Positions 16,023 through 24,168 of a stretch of 35,278 nt of DNA are shown here, piece after piece; within the stretch, counting starts at the first letter, position 1; every line of letters begins with the position of its first letter. The DNA lies in assembly GCA_028876585.1 (NCBI GenBank), contig JAGWRL010000141.1:1-35278 (forward strand), in the 5' to 3' direction. Under the pieces are notes generated by a model, which saw nothing but the letters and a program-made list of their open reading frames with translations, was not told where the DNA came from and ran no database searches. The DNA is from Pseudomonadota bacterium (GTDB lineage Bacteria; Pseudomonadota; Alphaproteobacteria; Rhizobiales; Beijerinckiaceae). The position numbers were made by a program, and so were the translations under genes.

Positions 16023-17542
16023 GCGACAAACCCGAACCGCTGCTTCGCATTGTCGACGGCGGCAAGACCTATGGCGGTCTGCACGCCATCGAGGGCGTCG
16101 ATTTCGAACTGAGGGCGGGCGAAATTCACGCGCTGCTCGGTGAGAACGGAGCCGGCAAATCGACGCTGTGCAAGGCGATCGCCGGCGCGATCACCTTGAC
16201 GTCGGGCGAATATCTCATCAAGGGCCGGCGCGTCGAGTTCAAGACGCCGGAAGAGGCGCTGCGCGGCGGAGTGGCGATGGTCTATCAGGAATCGAGTCTC
16301 GTCCCGTCGATGACGGTGGCGCAGAACCTCGAACTCGGCCAGGAGCGGTGGTTCACCGTCTACAGCAAGATCAACATCGCAGCGACCCAGGCGCTGCAAT
16401 CGATGAATTTCAACGTTGATCCGCTCGCGCTCGTGGAAACGCTCGGCGCGGCGAAGCGGCAGATGGTGGAGATCGTGCGCGCGGTGCGCCATAATGCGCA
16501 AGTGTTCATCTTCGACGAGCCGACCGCCACCCTGACGCCGGAAGAGACGCAGCACCTGTTCCATCTGCTCAACGTGCTCAAGGAGCGCGGCGCCGGCATC
16601 ATCTTCATCAGCCATGCCCTCGAGGAGGCGCTCGACATCGCCGATCGCATCACCGTGCTGCGCGACGGCAAGCTCGTCGCGACGGTTCCCGCGAAAGACA
16701 TGTCGCGCGACGCGCTGGTGCGGATGATGATCGGCCGAGACGTGACCGCGAGCCATTATGCGATCCACGGGGCCGACGCCGGCGCGGCGACGCCGCGCGC
16801 GCAGCATGGCGACAAGACGCTCTCGGTCGAGAACGTCACCATGGGCGGCGTCGTCAAGAACATGTCGTTCTCGGTGTTCGAGGGCGAGGTGGTGGGCATG
16901 TTCGGCCTCGTCGGCGCCGGACGGTCGGAGATCGCGCAGATCATCTGCGGCGCGCGCAAACGCAACTTCCTGCGCGGCGGCATGATCTATCTGCGCGGGC
17001 GCCCCGTGCGCTACCGCGTGCCGCGCCAGGCGATCCGCGACGGGATCGCTTACATCACCGAGGACCGCAAGCAGGACGGCTTCTTCGAGACGATGACGGT
17101 TGATCAGAACATCTATCTCGGGTTTCTCTCCTCGCCGCGGGTGCGCCGGTTTCTCTATTCGACGCGCGAAATGAAGCGGGTCGCCGACAAGTGGATCGCG
17201 GCGCTGTCGATCTCGGCGCTGAAGCGCAGTCTCAAAATCGTCGAATATTCGGGCGGCAACCAGCAGAAGGTGGTGGTGGCCAAATCGCTGGCGCAGGAGC
17301 CTGGAATCGTCATATTCGACGAGCCTACGCGCGGCGTCGACGTCAGCGCCATTCCGCAAATCCACGCCGCGATCCGCCGGCTGGCGGCCGAGAACAAGGC
17401 GGTGGTCGTCATCTCCTCTTATCTGCCCGAGATCCTCGCCATCTCCGATCGCGTCCTGGTTGCGCGCGGCGGGCGGATCGTCGAAGAAATGGCGCGGGCG
17501 GACGCGACCGAGGAGAAGATCATGTACGCGGCGATCCATTAG
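16019..17542 (+). CDS. Sugar-type ABC transporter ATP-binding protein, two nucleotide-binding domains (RbsA family)
   Basis: This 507-residue RbsA/MglA-type ATPase energises the second importer. Domain 1 has Walker A GENGAGKST (about residues 41-49), VYQESSLVPSMTVAQNL and Walker B VFIFDEPTA (about 163). Domain 2 has the degenerate P-loop GLVGAGRSE usual for the family, EDRKQDGFF, the signature YSGGNQQKVVVAKSL (about 410) and FDEPTRGVD (about 433). The domain-1 signature is degenerate (TLGAAKRQMVEIVRAV). An insertion of about 20 residues rich in Ala/Gly (ADAGAATPRAQHGD region) separates the domains. The start overlaps the upstream stop (ATGA), so the start at 16019 is secure. It completes a permease-heterodimer importer with the genes at 10689, 11715 and 12790. 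Confidence 0.9.
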   Translation: MSDKPEPLLRIVDGGKTYGGLHAIEGVDFELRAGEIHALLGENGAGKSTLCKAIAGAITLTSGEYLIKGRRVEFKTPEEALRGGVAMVYQESSLVPSMTVAQNLELGQERWFTVYSKINIAATQALQSMNFNVDPLALVETLGAAKRQMVEIVRAVRHNAQVFIFDEPTATLTPEETQHLFHLLNVLKERGAGIIFISHALEEALDIADRITVLRDGKLVATVPAKDMSRDALVRMMIGRDVTASHYAIHGADAGAATPRAQHGDKTLSVENVTMGGVVKNMSFSVFEGEVVGMFGLVGAGRSEIAQIICGARKRNFLRGGMIYLRGRPVRYRVPRQAIRDGIAYITEDRKQDGFFETMTVDQNIYLGFLSSPRVRRFLYSTREMKRVADKWIAALSISALKRSLKIVEYSGGNQQKVVVAKSLAQEPGIVIFDEPTRGVDVSAIPQIHAAIRRLAAENKAVVVISSYLPEILAISDRVLVARGGRIVEEMARADATEEKIMYAAIH

Positions 17543-17553
17543 GCGGCGGCGCG

Positions 17554-18324
17554 ATGTCCGAGTTCATGTCCAGAACCACCGAGGAAGCGCGACGCGCGAG
17601 CGAGGCCGCAGCGGCGGACGACGACGGGCGCCTGCTCAGCGCGCGCGTCGCCGACGAGATACGCCGCGCCGTGCTGAGTGGCGAAATGCGGCCGGGCATG
17701 CGCATCCGCCAGGAACTGCTGGCCGCCAAGTTCGGCGCAAGCCGAATTCCCGTGCGCGAGGCGCTCAAACAGTTGGAGAACGAAGGCCTCGTCGTGCTGG
17801 CGCCGAACCGCGGCGCCTGGATCGCCGACGTCAATTCGGAGGAGTCGATCGAGGTCTACAAGATCCGCGAGGTGGTCGAGCCGCTGGCGATCATGGAGAG
17901 CGTGCCGAACCTGACCGACGCCGACATCGACTCGCTTGACGAAACCGTGCGCGAGCTGGAGCGCGTGACGACTCTGGAGAGCTATATCCAGCTCGACCGC
18001 GAGTTTCACCTGCGCACCTATTCGCGTGCGCGCATGCCGCATCTGATCGCGATGATCGAGCGCTACTGGAACTCGACCCAGCATTTCCGCCGCGAATTCG
18101 TCAAGGAGACCTTCGCCAAGGACGGGCTGCCGTTCTCCGACCCGCAGCATCTGCTGCTGATGGATGCCATCCGCGGCCGCGACGCGGAGGGCGCGCGCAG
18201 TCTGGTGCATCTGCACATTCGCCGCACGCGCCTGCTGATACAGGCCAGGGACGCCGGCCCGCACGGCCGCCCCGCCCCCGCATCGCGCTTTCGCCGCGCG
18301 GGCGCCCCGAGGAACCTGCCATGA
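17554..18324 (+). CDS. GntR-family transcriptional regulator with FCD ligand-binding domain
   Basis: This 256-residue regulator has a GntR winged helix-turn-helix at about residues 28-95 (LSGEMRPGMRIRQELLAAKF, then RIPVREALKQLENEGLV) and an all-helical FCD domain from about 105. The FCD metal-site residues are visible: DREFH, the DPQHLLLMDAI region and LVHLHIRRTR. FCD regulators usually bind a small organic acid or sugar acid and release DNA. It starts 11 bp after the ATPase stop and ends in an ATGA overlap with a short frame that leads into the ligase gene. The likely target is the TGTATCCA inverted repeat upstream of the first gene of its own operon (10610-10640). The C-terminal 25 residues are arginine/proline-rich and probably disordered. 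Confidence 0.88.
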   Translation: MSEFMSRTTEEARRASEAAAADDDGRLLSARVADEIRRAVLSGEMRPGMRIRQELLAAKFGASRIPVREALKQLENEGLVVLAPNRGAWIADVNSEESIEVYKIREVVEPLAIMESVPNLTDADIDSLDETVRELERVTTLESYIQLDREFHLRTYSRARMPHLIAMIERYWNSTQHFRREFVKETFAKDGLPFSDPQHLLLMDAIRGRDAEGARSLVHLHIRRTRLLIQARDAGPHGRPAPASRFRRAGAPRNLP

Positions 18325-18392
18325 GAGCGCCCAGCGTGATCAGGCGCCTGTATCGCGCTCGCCTGCGCCACGCGGGCTGGAGCCGGCCATGA
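18321..18392 (+). CDS. Candidate 23-residue basic peptide bridging two genes
   Basis: An ATG at 18321 overlaps the regulator stop (ATGA), and the frame ends in a stop that overlaps the ligase start (ATGA at 18389-18392). The predicted peptide is MRAPSVIRRLYRARLRHAGW plus SRP, strongly basic. No independent ribosome-binding site is clear. The double overlap would let ribosomes run from the regulator to the ligase, so a coupling role is plausible; a coincidence in GC-rich sequence is also possible. Confidence 0.3.
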   Translation: MRAPSVIRRLYRARLRHAGWSRP

Positions 18393-20071
18393 CGGCGCCA
18401 TCCGACGCCGAGCGTCTGGCCGCCGCCTACGAAGCCGCGGCGGTGCGACCCTGGGCGAAGTTGTTTCCTGCCGACCTCGCCTCGCCGCCGCGGGAGGAAC
18501 TGACGGCGCTCGACTTGTTTGACGCCGCGCCGCGCGAGCGCGAAGCCGTGTTCTACTTCGATGCGGTCTACACCTATGGCGACGTCGACGCGATGAGCGG
18601 TCGCCTCGCGGCGTGGTGGCGCGCGCGCGGCGTCGGAAGCGGCGACCGGGTCGCGCTCATATTGCAGAACACGCCGCAGTTCGTCGTGGCGACGGTCGCC
18701 GCCTGGAAGCTTGGCGCTGTCGTCGTCGCGCTCAACCCGATGTATCGTGCGCCGGAACTGGCCAGATTGTTCTCCGATTGCCGTCCCAAGGCCGTTGTCT
18801 GTCACGACGACCAATGGAGCCTGGTCGCCGGCGCGGGCGCGGGGTGGTTTGCGCCCGACGCCGTTCTGTGGACGAGCGGGCGTGAGATGCAGAGCCGCGA
18901 CGACGCGCGCGTGCTGCCGGCGCGGGGGGAGGCGCCGCCGCATCAGGCGTTGCGCGCGGCGTTGGAGGACGAGGGGCCGGAGCCGCCGCGCGGCGCGCTC
19001 GCCCCCGACGATCTCGGCCTGCTGCTCTACACCTCCGGAACGACTGGCGTGCCGAAGGGGGCGATGCTGACGCATCGAAATTTGGTCGCCAACGCGCGCA
19101 CGAGTCTGCGCGCCTTCGAATTGACGCGCGAGTCGCGCATCTTCGGCGTGGCGCCGTTGTTTCATATCACCGGCTTCGAACTGCAACTGACGCTGTCCTT
19201 CGCGGCGGCGGCCGCGCAGGTGCTGACCTATCGCTTCCAGTCTGCCGTTGTGCTCGAGTCGTTTCTGGAGCGGCGGCCGACCTTCATCATCGGTGCGATC
19301 ACCGCCTTCATCGCGCTGATGAACCAATCGGATGCGACCGCCGATCATTTTGCAAGCTTTGCGCACATCTATTCCGGAGGCGCGCCGATTGCGCCGGCCG
19401 TGGTTGAAGCCTTCGCGCGGCGGTTCGGACGTTCGATCCGCAGCTCTTATGGCATGACGGAGTTGACCGCGCCCAGCCATCTTGCGCCGCCCTTGGGGGC
19501 GATCCCGGTCGATCCCGCCTCTGGCGCGCTGTCGATCGGCGCGCCGACCCCCGGCGTCGATGTCGTCGTCGTCGACGATCTGAGGCGCCCTCTGGCGCCG
19601 GGTCAGTACGGGGAGTTGGTGATCCGCGGCCCCGGCGTGATGGCCGGCTATTGGAACAAGCCGGAGGAAACGGCCGAAGTTCTCGTGCGTGGCTGGATGC
19701 ATACCGGCGACATCGGCTTCTTCGACGCCGAGGGCTGGTTCTATCTGGTCGACCGTAAGAAGGACATGATTTCCGCCTCCGGCTTCAAGGTCTGGCCGCG
19801 CGAGGTCGAGGATGTGCTCTACGCCTTTCCAGGCGTGCGCGAAGCGGCGGTGGTGGGGGCGCCCGACGCCTATCGCGGCGAGACGGTGATCGCCTTCGTT
19901 TCGGCGCAGCTCGGCGTCAAGTTGGAGGTCGCGGCGTTGGCCGCGTTCTGCCGCGAACGGCTGGCGGCCTTCAAACAACCGGCGGAGATCCGCGTACTCG
20001 ACGACCTCCCGAAAACCGCGACCGGCAAGATCACGCGCAACACGCTCAAACGCGACATGCAGGAAAGCTAG
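18389..20071 (+). CDS. AMP-forming acyl-CoA synthetase (class I adenylate-forming enzyme)
   Basis: This 560-residue acyl-CoA synthetase converts a carboxylic acid to its CoA thioester through an acyl-adenylate. The full set of motifs is present: YTSGTTGVPKGAMLTH (about residue 214, phosphate loop), SSYGMTELTAPS (about 353), GWMHTGDIGFFD (about 438), DRKKDMISASGFKVWP (hinge region) and the C-terminal lysine in KTATGKITRNTLK (about 547). It has no membrane anchor and is probably cytoplasmic. It overlaps a short frame after the GntR gene, so it may be part of the second importer operon and handle an acid produced from the imported compound. A CaiC-like or medium/long-chain substrate is equally possible; the sequence does not settle it. 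It is the last intact gene before the IS remnant. Confidence 0.85.
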   Translation: MTAPSDAERLAAAYEAAAVRPWAKLFPADLASPPREELTALDLFDAAPREREAVFYFDAVYTYGDVDAMSGRLAAWWRARGVGSGDRVALILQNTPQFVVATVAAWKLGAVVVALNPMYRAPELARLFSDCRPKAVVCHDDQWSLVAGAGAGWFAPDAVLWTSGREMQSRDDARVLPARGEAPPHQALRAALEDEGPEPPRGALAPDDLGLLLYTSGTTGVPKGAMLTHRNLVANARTSLRAFELTRESRIFGVAPLFHITGFELQLTLSFAAAAAQVLTYRFQSAVVLESFLERRPTFIIGAITAFIALMNQSDATADHFASFAHIYSGGAPIAPAVVEAFARRFGRSIRSSYGMTELTAPSHLAPPLGAIPVDPASGALSIGAPTPGVDVVVVDDLRRPLAPGQYGELVIRGPGVMAGYWNKPEETAEVLVRGWMHTGDIGFFDAEGWFYLVDRKKDMISASGFKVWPREVEDVLYAFPGVREAAVVGAPDAYRGETVIAFVSAQLGVKLEVAALAAFCRERLAAFKQPAEIRVLDDLPKTATGKITRNTLKRDMQES

Positions 20072-20181
20072 CGCAGGTCGGCGTCAAAGATCGAGCCGTG
20101 GTGCGGCGCTCGCCGGCCGTGCGAGGCAGATCAGCGCTTTGCCCGCGGCCGGCGCAACCAGCCGCTCCTTTCGCTTGGCGG

Positions 20182-21087
20182 CTAATTCTGGATTTGCCCT
20201 CCTTTGGTGGACGCTTTGGCGCTTAGGTCAGCCTGGTCAGGATGTGGCGTTTCCTTTCGAACTGGACGGGCGGGAGGCATATTTCCGATGGGTTCGAGCC
20301 GTCGGCGATTATGGTGCCAATCAACCCATTCCAGGGTAGCGTGCTTGACGGCCTCCAGGCTGCGCCAGGGATCGCGGAAGGGGCGAGCCCCGCCTCGACC
20401 AACCGCTCCGTGTACCTGATCGAAACGTATTGCACGCCGCGGTCGCTGGGGTGGACAAGGCCGCCCCCGTGAACGGGCCTGCGGTCCATGCGGCGCCTGC
20501 TCCAGCGCGTCGAGGACGAAGCTTGCATGCGCCGTGCGCGACACGCGCCAGCCGACGATGCGGCGCGCGAAAGTGTCGATGACATCAGCGCAAACGCGAA
20601 GCGTTTGTCGCGGGGCGACGTCGACGAAGCCGGCTCGGTGGCGGCATAAGTGAAGTCGCTGACCCAAAGCGCGTTCGGCCGCGACGCCTTGAACTGCCGC
20701 CGGACCTTGTCGAGCGGATAATCCGCCGACTTGTCGCTGAACATCGTCTTCACCCGCTTGCCCCGCACAGCGCCTTGCAGGCCCAGGTCGCGCATCAGCC
20801 GCGCCACCGTGCACCGGGCGGCGGTCTCGCCCTCGCGTTGCAGTTGCCGCCACACTTTGCGGACTCCGTAGACCCTAAAGTTTGCGTCGAAAGCGCGCCG
20901 GATGTCGTCGCGAAGGACGGCGTCGCGCCAAACGCGGGCCGGCGCGATGTCGGGGTCGCGGCGGCGGGCGGCGTGTTCGTGATAGGTCGACGGGGCGATC
21001 GGCAGAACCTTGCAGATCGGCTCGACCCCGTAGGCCTCGCGATGATCGTCAATGAACGCGATCAGGGCTTGTGTCGGCGGTCGAGCT
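20182..21087 (-). pseudogene. IS3-family transposase OrfB, frameshifted and missing catalytic Glu
   Basis: Reading inward from about 21087, the frame gives [20 protein letters not shown] and YGVRKVWRQLQREGE, clear OrfB sequence with the first catalytic aspartate in LWVSDFTY. The homology then jumps frame (VIDTFARRIVGWRVSRTAHA) and jumps back (GGLVHPSDRGVQYVSIRYTE, second aspartate). After EAGLAPS the usual block GDSYDNALAE with the catalytic glutamate is absent; the next recognisable sequence is DPWRSLEAVKHATLEWVDW in yet another frame. So there are at least three frame changes and a deletion of roughly 25-30 codons. The enzyme is dead. Confidence 0.8.
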
Positions 21088-21396
21088 CTCACCTCGGGCA
21101 AAATAAGCCGACGCCTTGCGGAGAATCTCGTTCGCCTGGCGAAGCTCACAGTTCTCGCGCTCCAGCGCTTTCAGCCGCTCCCGCTCGTCTGTCGTCAGCC
21201 CGGCGCGCTTGCCTTTATCGCGTTCCGACTGCCGCACCCACAACCGCAACGTCTCCTCATTGCAGCCGATCTTGGCGCCAATCGAAGAAATCGCCGCCCA
21301 TTGCGAAGCGTGTTCGCCCCCGTGCTCCGGCGCCATGCGAACCGCGCGCGCCCGAACCTCGGGCGAATAGCTCTTGCTCGTCTTCCGGCTTTCCAT
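21049..21396 (-). CDS. IS3-family transposase OrfA
   Basis: This 115-residue protein contains the helix-turn-helix of IS3 OrfA ([20 protein letters not shown] and [16 protein letters not shown], about residues 8-60) followed by a leucine-zipper-like coiled coil ([20 protein letters not shown], about 70-95), which normally mediates multimerisation. After [13 protein letters not shown] the frame departs from the family, as expected where programmed frameshifting into OrfB occurs. A GGAG precedes the start. OrfA itself appears open, but without a working OrfB it cannot move the element; it might still act as a DNA-binding repressor of related elements. Confidence 0.8.
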   Translation of the reverse strand: MESRKTSKSYSPEVRARAVRMAPEHGGEHASQWAAISSIGAKIGCNEETLRLWVRQSERDKGKRAGLTTDERERLKALERENCELRQANEILRKASAYFARGESSTADTSPDRVH

Positions 21397-21634
21397 CGCT
21401 CCATCCTCTCAAAGGTAGGAGCCTCAGGAAAACCCGGCGCGGTTCAAGTGCGGGCTCTTCGTGAGCTTTGACGGGACGCGCACATAGGCGGGGAGAATCT
21501 CGTCCGGCCAAGCGTCCGGTCGCCCGATGGCGGCGCCGGCCTCGGGTTGTTTCACAAGCCTAAAGAGTATGCCGCGCTCAGACGGGCCAGATGCGCCATG
21601 CGCCATGCGCCAAGTCTAACTCAGTTCGAATGAC

Positions 21635-23467
21635 TCAACCAGTAGTGCGGCCCGGCGATTTCGCCTTGAAGGGGCGCCCTTCAAATACGACGCCCCAAAC
21701 GTTGATCTTTCGCAGACCTTCGATACCCACCTCATATGGGTCTTTGTCCAGCACGGCGAAATCGGCTAACTTGCCCGATTGGATGCTGCCAATCTGGTCT
21801 TCCATGTGAATGATATAGGCGGCGTCTATGGTGATGGCGCGGATGGCTTGATCGAGCGTCAGGCGTTCATTGGGCGCGAGAACCTTGCCCGACATTGTCT
21901 CGCGCGTGGCCGCGCACCAGGCAAGGTATAACGGATTGCTGGGCGCCATGGGAAAATCGGAGTGCAATCCAACAGCGGCGCCTCTGTTGGCGACGCCACC
22001 CAGCGGCGTGAGCGTGGCGGCGCGATCATGACCAAGCCCGACCTCGCTGAATAGATCTCCCAAATCGTAGACATAGAAGGGATTGCCGCAGACTTGCGCG
22101 CCCAGCTTGACGACACGCTCCGATACCGAGTCGGTGGCGAAGCCATAATGTTCGATGGTAAAGCGATGGTCGGGACGGAATTTGATCGTTTGAATTTTCT
22201 GCAAGGTGTCGAGCACCATTTTCGCGCCGCCGTCGCCATTCGTATGGACGTGTATTTGATATCCCGCATTCCAGTATTTCTGCGCGAGGTCTTCAAATTC
22301 GGCTGGCGGCGTGATCCATTGTCCGACATGGCCGTCGATATAACCCGGCGGGAGGACTTGCTGGTTTTGGGAAAACATCGCCCCATCGGCGAAGAGTTTG
22401 ATCGCGTGGTTGAAAACAATATGTTTGGTGTTTTTCTGCTCCAGCGCGGCGACCAACGCAAGGGCCTTATCGCTGCTCTTAAACGTCTCACCGATTTTGC
22501 GCACATCTGGCGTGATGCGCACGCGCACGGGCGAGTCTGCCGTATCGAAATTGCGTCTCAAGCCAGCCATTTCAAATTCCCAGTTGACGGAGCCCGTCGC
22601 CAGGTCCGCGCAAGTCGTGATTCCGTTATAGTTCATATAGTCGCGGATGCGCTGGAAACCCTTGTCAACTCGAACGGGATGAAGCAAATATTCGGCGATA
22701 TAAGGAAGCACGCCCGAGAACATCCCATCTTCCCAAAAATGTCCCGTGTCCAGGTCAATCTGCGGGTTGTGCGCCGCCTTGTTAACATCAAATCCTTTCT
22801 CCTTAACGTACTCCATCATAGGCGTATTCAGATATATTTCATGCATCGATCTTTGCAGAACCAATATCGGCCTCTTCGAGGAAATGGCGTCCAAAATCGC
22901 TTTCGACATTTCTCCGTGATAAAATTGGCTGTATCCCCAACTCATGAAGATTGGTTCGTTCTTGGAGTCGGCGTCGAAAGCGGCTTTCAACCTGGTCACG
23001 TATTCCGTGTGCCCCGAGGTGGCTGGCGTTTGCGCGCCCATGACGTCCCAGGCCTCCGGCGTCACCCAGGACGCTTCGAAGCCGATTGCGCCCAGCATTG
23101 GATGCAAATGTGGGTCGATGAACCCCGGCATCAGCACTTTGTCTTCGAACTGTTTGTCAATCGTGTATTGTCGCCCCTTGAGCCAAGGAGCCAAATCTTC
23201 GATCGAGCCGACGCCCAAAATCGCGCCGTCGCGCACCGCGACCGCAGTCGCGGTGGGAACATCGGGGTTCATGGTCACGATTTTCCTCGCGACAAAAACA
23301 ACTATATTTCCGGACTTCGTGGGCTCTTCAACGGCGCTGGCGCCGAAACCACGCGGCGCGCCGAGCGCGGCCGCGCCCGCCAACATCACGCCTCCCATGA
23401 GGAGTTGCCGTCTTGATATGGCCGAGGCGATAAAGTTGGTCATTCCGCTATTGCAACAAACGCACAT
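21635..23467 (-). CDS. Tat-exported amidohydrolase, YtcJ-like (Amidohydro_3)
   Basis: This 610-residue metal-dependent hydrolase is of the YtcJ/N-substituted formamide deformylase type. The N-terminus is MCVCC, followed by a twin-arginine signal SRRQLLMGGVMLAGAAALGA (about residues 18-37), so the folded enzyme is probably exported with metal bound. Metal ligands visible are the DPHLHP pair (His120, His122), the lysine region IKLFADGAMF (about 357), HVHTNGDG (about 407), HRFTIEHYG (about 437) and LHSDFP (about 502). The start at 23467 is supported by GGAGG five bases upstream. It is divergent from a related but broken gene at 24169. Codons are visibly less GC-rich than in the left half, suggesting separate origin. 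The substrate is unknown; members act on amides, formamides or hydantoin-like compounds. Confidence 0.85.
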   Translation of the reverse strand: MCVCCNSGMTNFIASAISRRQLLMGGVMLAGAAALGAPRGFGASAVEEPTKSGNIVVFVARKIVTMNPDVPTATAVAVRDGAILGVGSIEDLAPWLKGRQYTIDKQFEDKVLMPGFIDPHLHPMLGAIGFEASWVTPEAWDVMGAQTPATSGHTEYVTRLKAAFDADSKNEPIFMSWGYSQFYHGEMSKAILDAISSKRPILVLQRSMHEIYLNTPMMEYVKEKGFDVNKAAHNPQIDLDTGHFWEDGMFSGVLPYIAEYLLHPVRVDKGFQRIRDYMNYNGITTCADLATGSVNWEFEMAGLRRNFDTADSPVRVRITPDVRKIGETFKSSDKALALVAALEQKNTKHIVFNHAIKLFADGAMFSQNQQVLPPGYIDGHVGQWITPPAEFEDLAQKYWNAGYQIHVHTNGDGGAKMVLDTLQKIQTIKFRPDHRFTIEHYGFATDSVSERVVKLGAQVCGNPFYVYDLGDLFSEVGLGHDRAATLTPLGGVANRGAAVGLHSDFPMAPSNPLYLAWCAATRETMSGKVLAPNERLTLDQAIRAITIDAAYIIHMEDQIGSIQSGKLADFAVLDKDPYEVGIEGLRKINVWGVVFEGRPFKAKSPGRTTG

Positions 23468-24168
23468 GCCATCCTCCGTCGCATATCAATCGAATTCGGC
23501 CATGGAACTCTGGACACAAGGCGATCCGTGGCGCCGCCGCCATGGTGTTGCCTCCGAGAGGCCCACGGTTGATCAGTTATGCCGCGTCGGGGAGCCCTCG
23601 AACAAGCCATTTTTTTTAGTCGTTTTGCGTCAGGCGTCAGCGGTGGTGCGCGACCCAAGTTTAGTGCGATCCACGCGGGCTTGGCGAATTGCGCGCGAGT
23701 TAGCTCGTTTATTCGACTGCAAGAGTTGATCGCGATCGCCGCTTCCGGCGTCGCTGTCGCGGCCCGAATTGGGGGCGCCGCTGGCGCTGACGAGAATTGG
23801 ACGGATAAAATTCCGACGTTTGGAGATCCGCGTAACAAGGCAAGGGCGGCTGGGCGTTCGCTTGGCCGGATCGAAACGGGTCTAATCCGAAATTTACCTT
23901 GTCAATCGGTTGGGCGGGAGGCATTTTATCTCGCCCAGATCGCGCGAGGTGTTTGGCGTGGCCGACGAGAAGGTGACGGCGGGCGCCATCGGCGGCGAGT
24001 CCAGCTTCGCCAAGCCAACCTTCAGTCGGCTGGTTGGCGCGGGCTTTAGTAGCAGAGCGTTTTTCCATCGTTATGACACACCTCTCGCTTATCGCGGCCG
24101 CACGGTCAGTTCCGGGGGAAGACGGGTCGGCGCCCATCTTGGCTTCGTCAGTGTAGGGAGAAACAACA
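23468..24168. other. Divergent intergenic region of 701 bp between two amidohydrolase genes
   Basis: No recognisable gene. Frames crossing it in both directions have no protein-like composition. An eight-T run lies at 23610-23617 without an obvious hairpin. GGAGG at the left edge and AGGGAGA at 24155-24161 are the ribosome-binding sites of the two flanking genes. The promoters for both must lie here, but I cannot identify clear boxes. Confidence 0.5.

Larger units (their letters stand above)
20182..21446 (-). mobile_element. IS3-family insertion sequence remnant
   Basis: On the minus strand lie an orfA and a broken orfB of an IS3-family element. The sequence ending at 21446 reads TGAACCGCGCCGGGTTTTCC inward, which resembles a terminal repeat of related elements and probably marks the left end. 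No matching right end is found near 20180-20230, so that end seems lost. The right-hand limit given is where the transposase-like frame stops. No target duplication could be recognised. The element sits exactly between the intact left genes and the decayed right genes. Confidence 0.75.

Noticed and set aside
15836..17539. 567-codon minus-strand open frame opposite the second ATPase
   Set aside because: Antisense of a clear RbsA-type ATPase, with shadow-like composition.
18101..19978. 625-codon minus-strand open frame opposite the acyl-CoA ligase
   Set aside because: All adenylate-forming enzyme motifs are on the plus strand; the minus frame shows none.
21424..21606. 60-codon minus-strand frame beside the IS end
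   Set aside because: It crosses the apparent IS terminal sequence, has no recognised family and no ribosome-binding site.
23610..23617. Eight-T run as a rho-independent terminator
   Set aside because: No GC-rich stem directly upstream on either strand, and it lies in a divergent promoter region.
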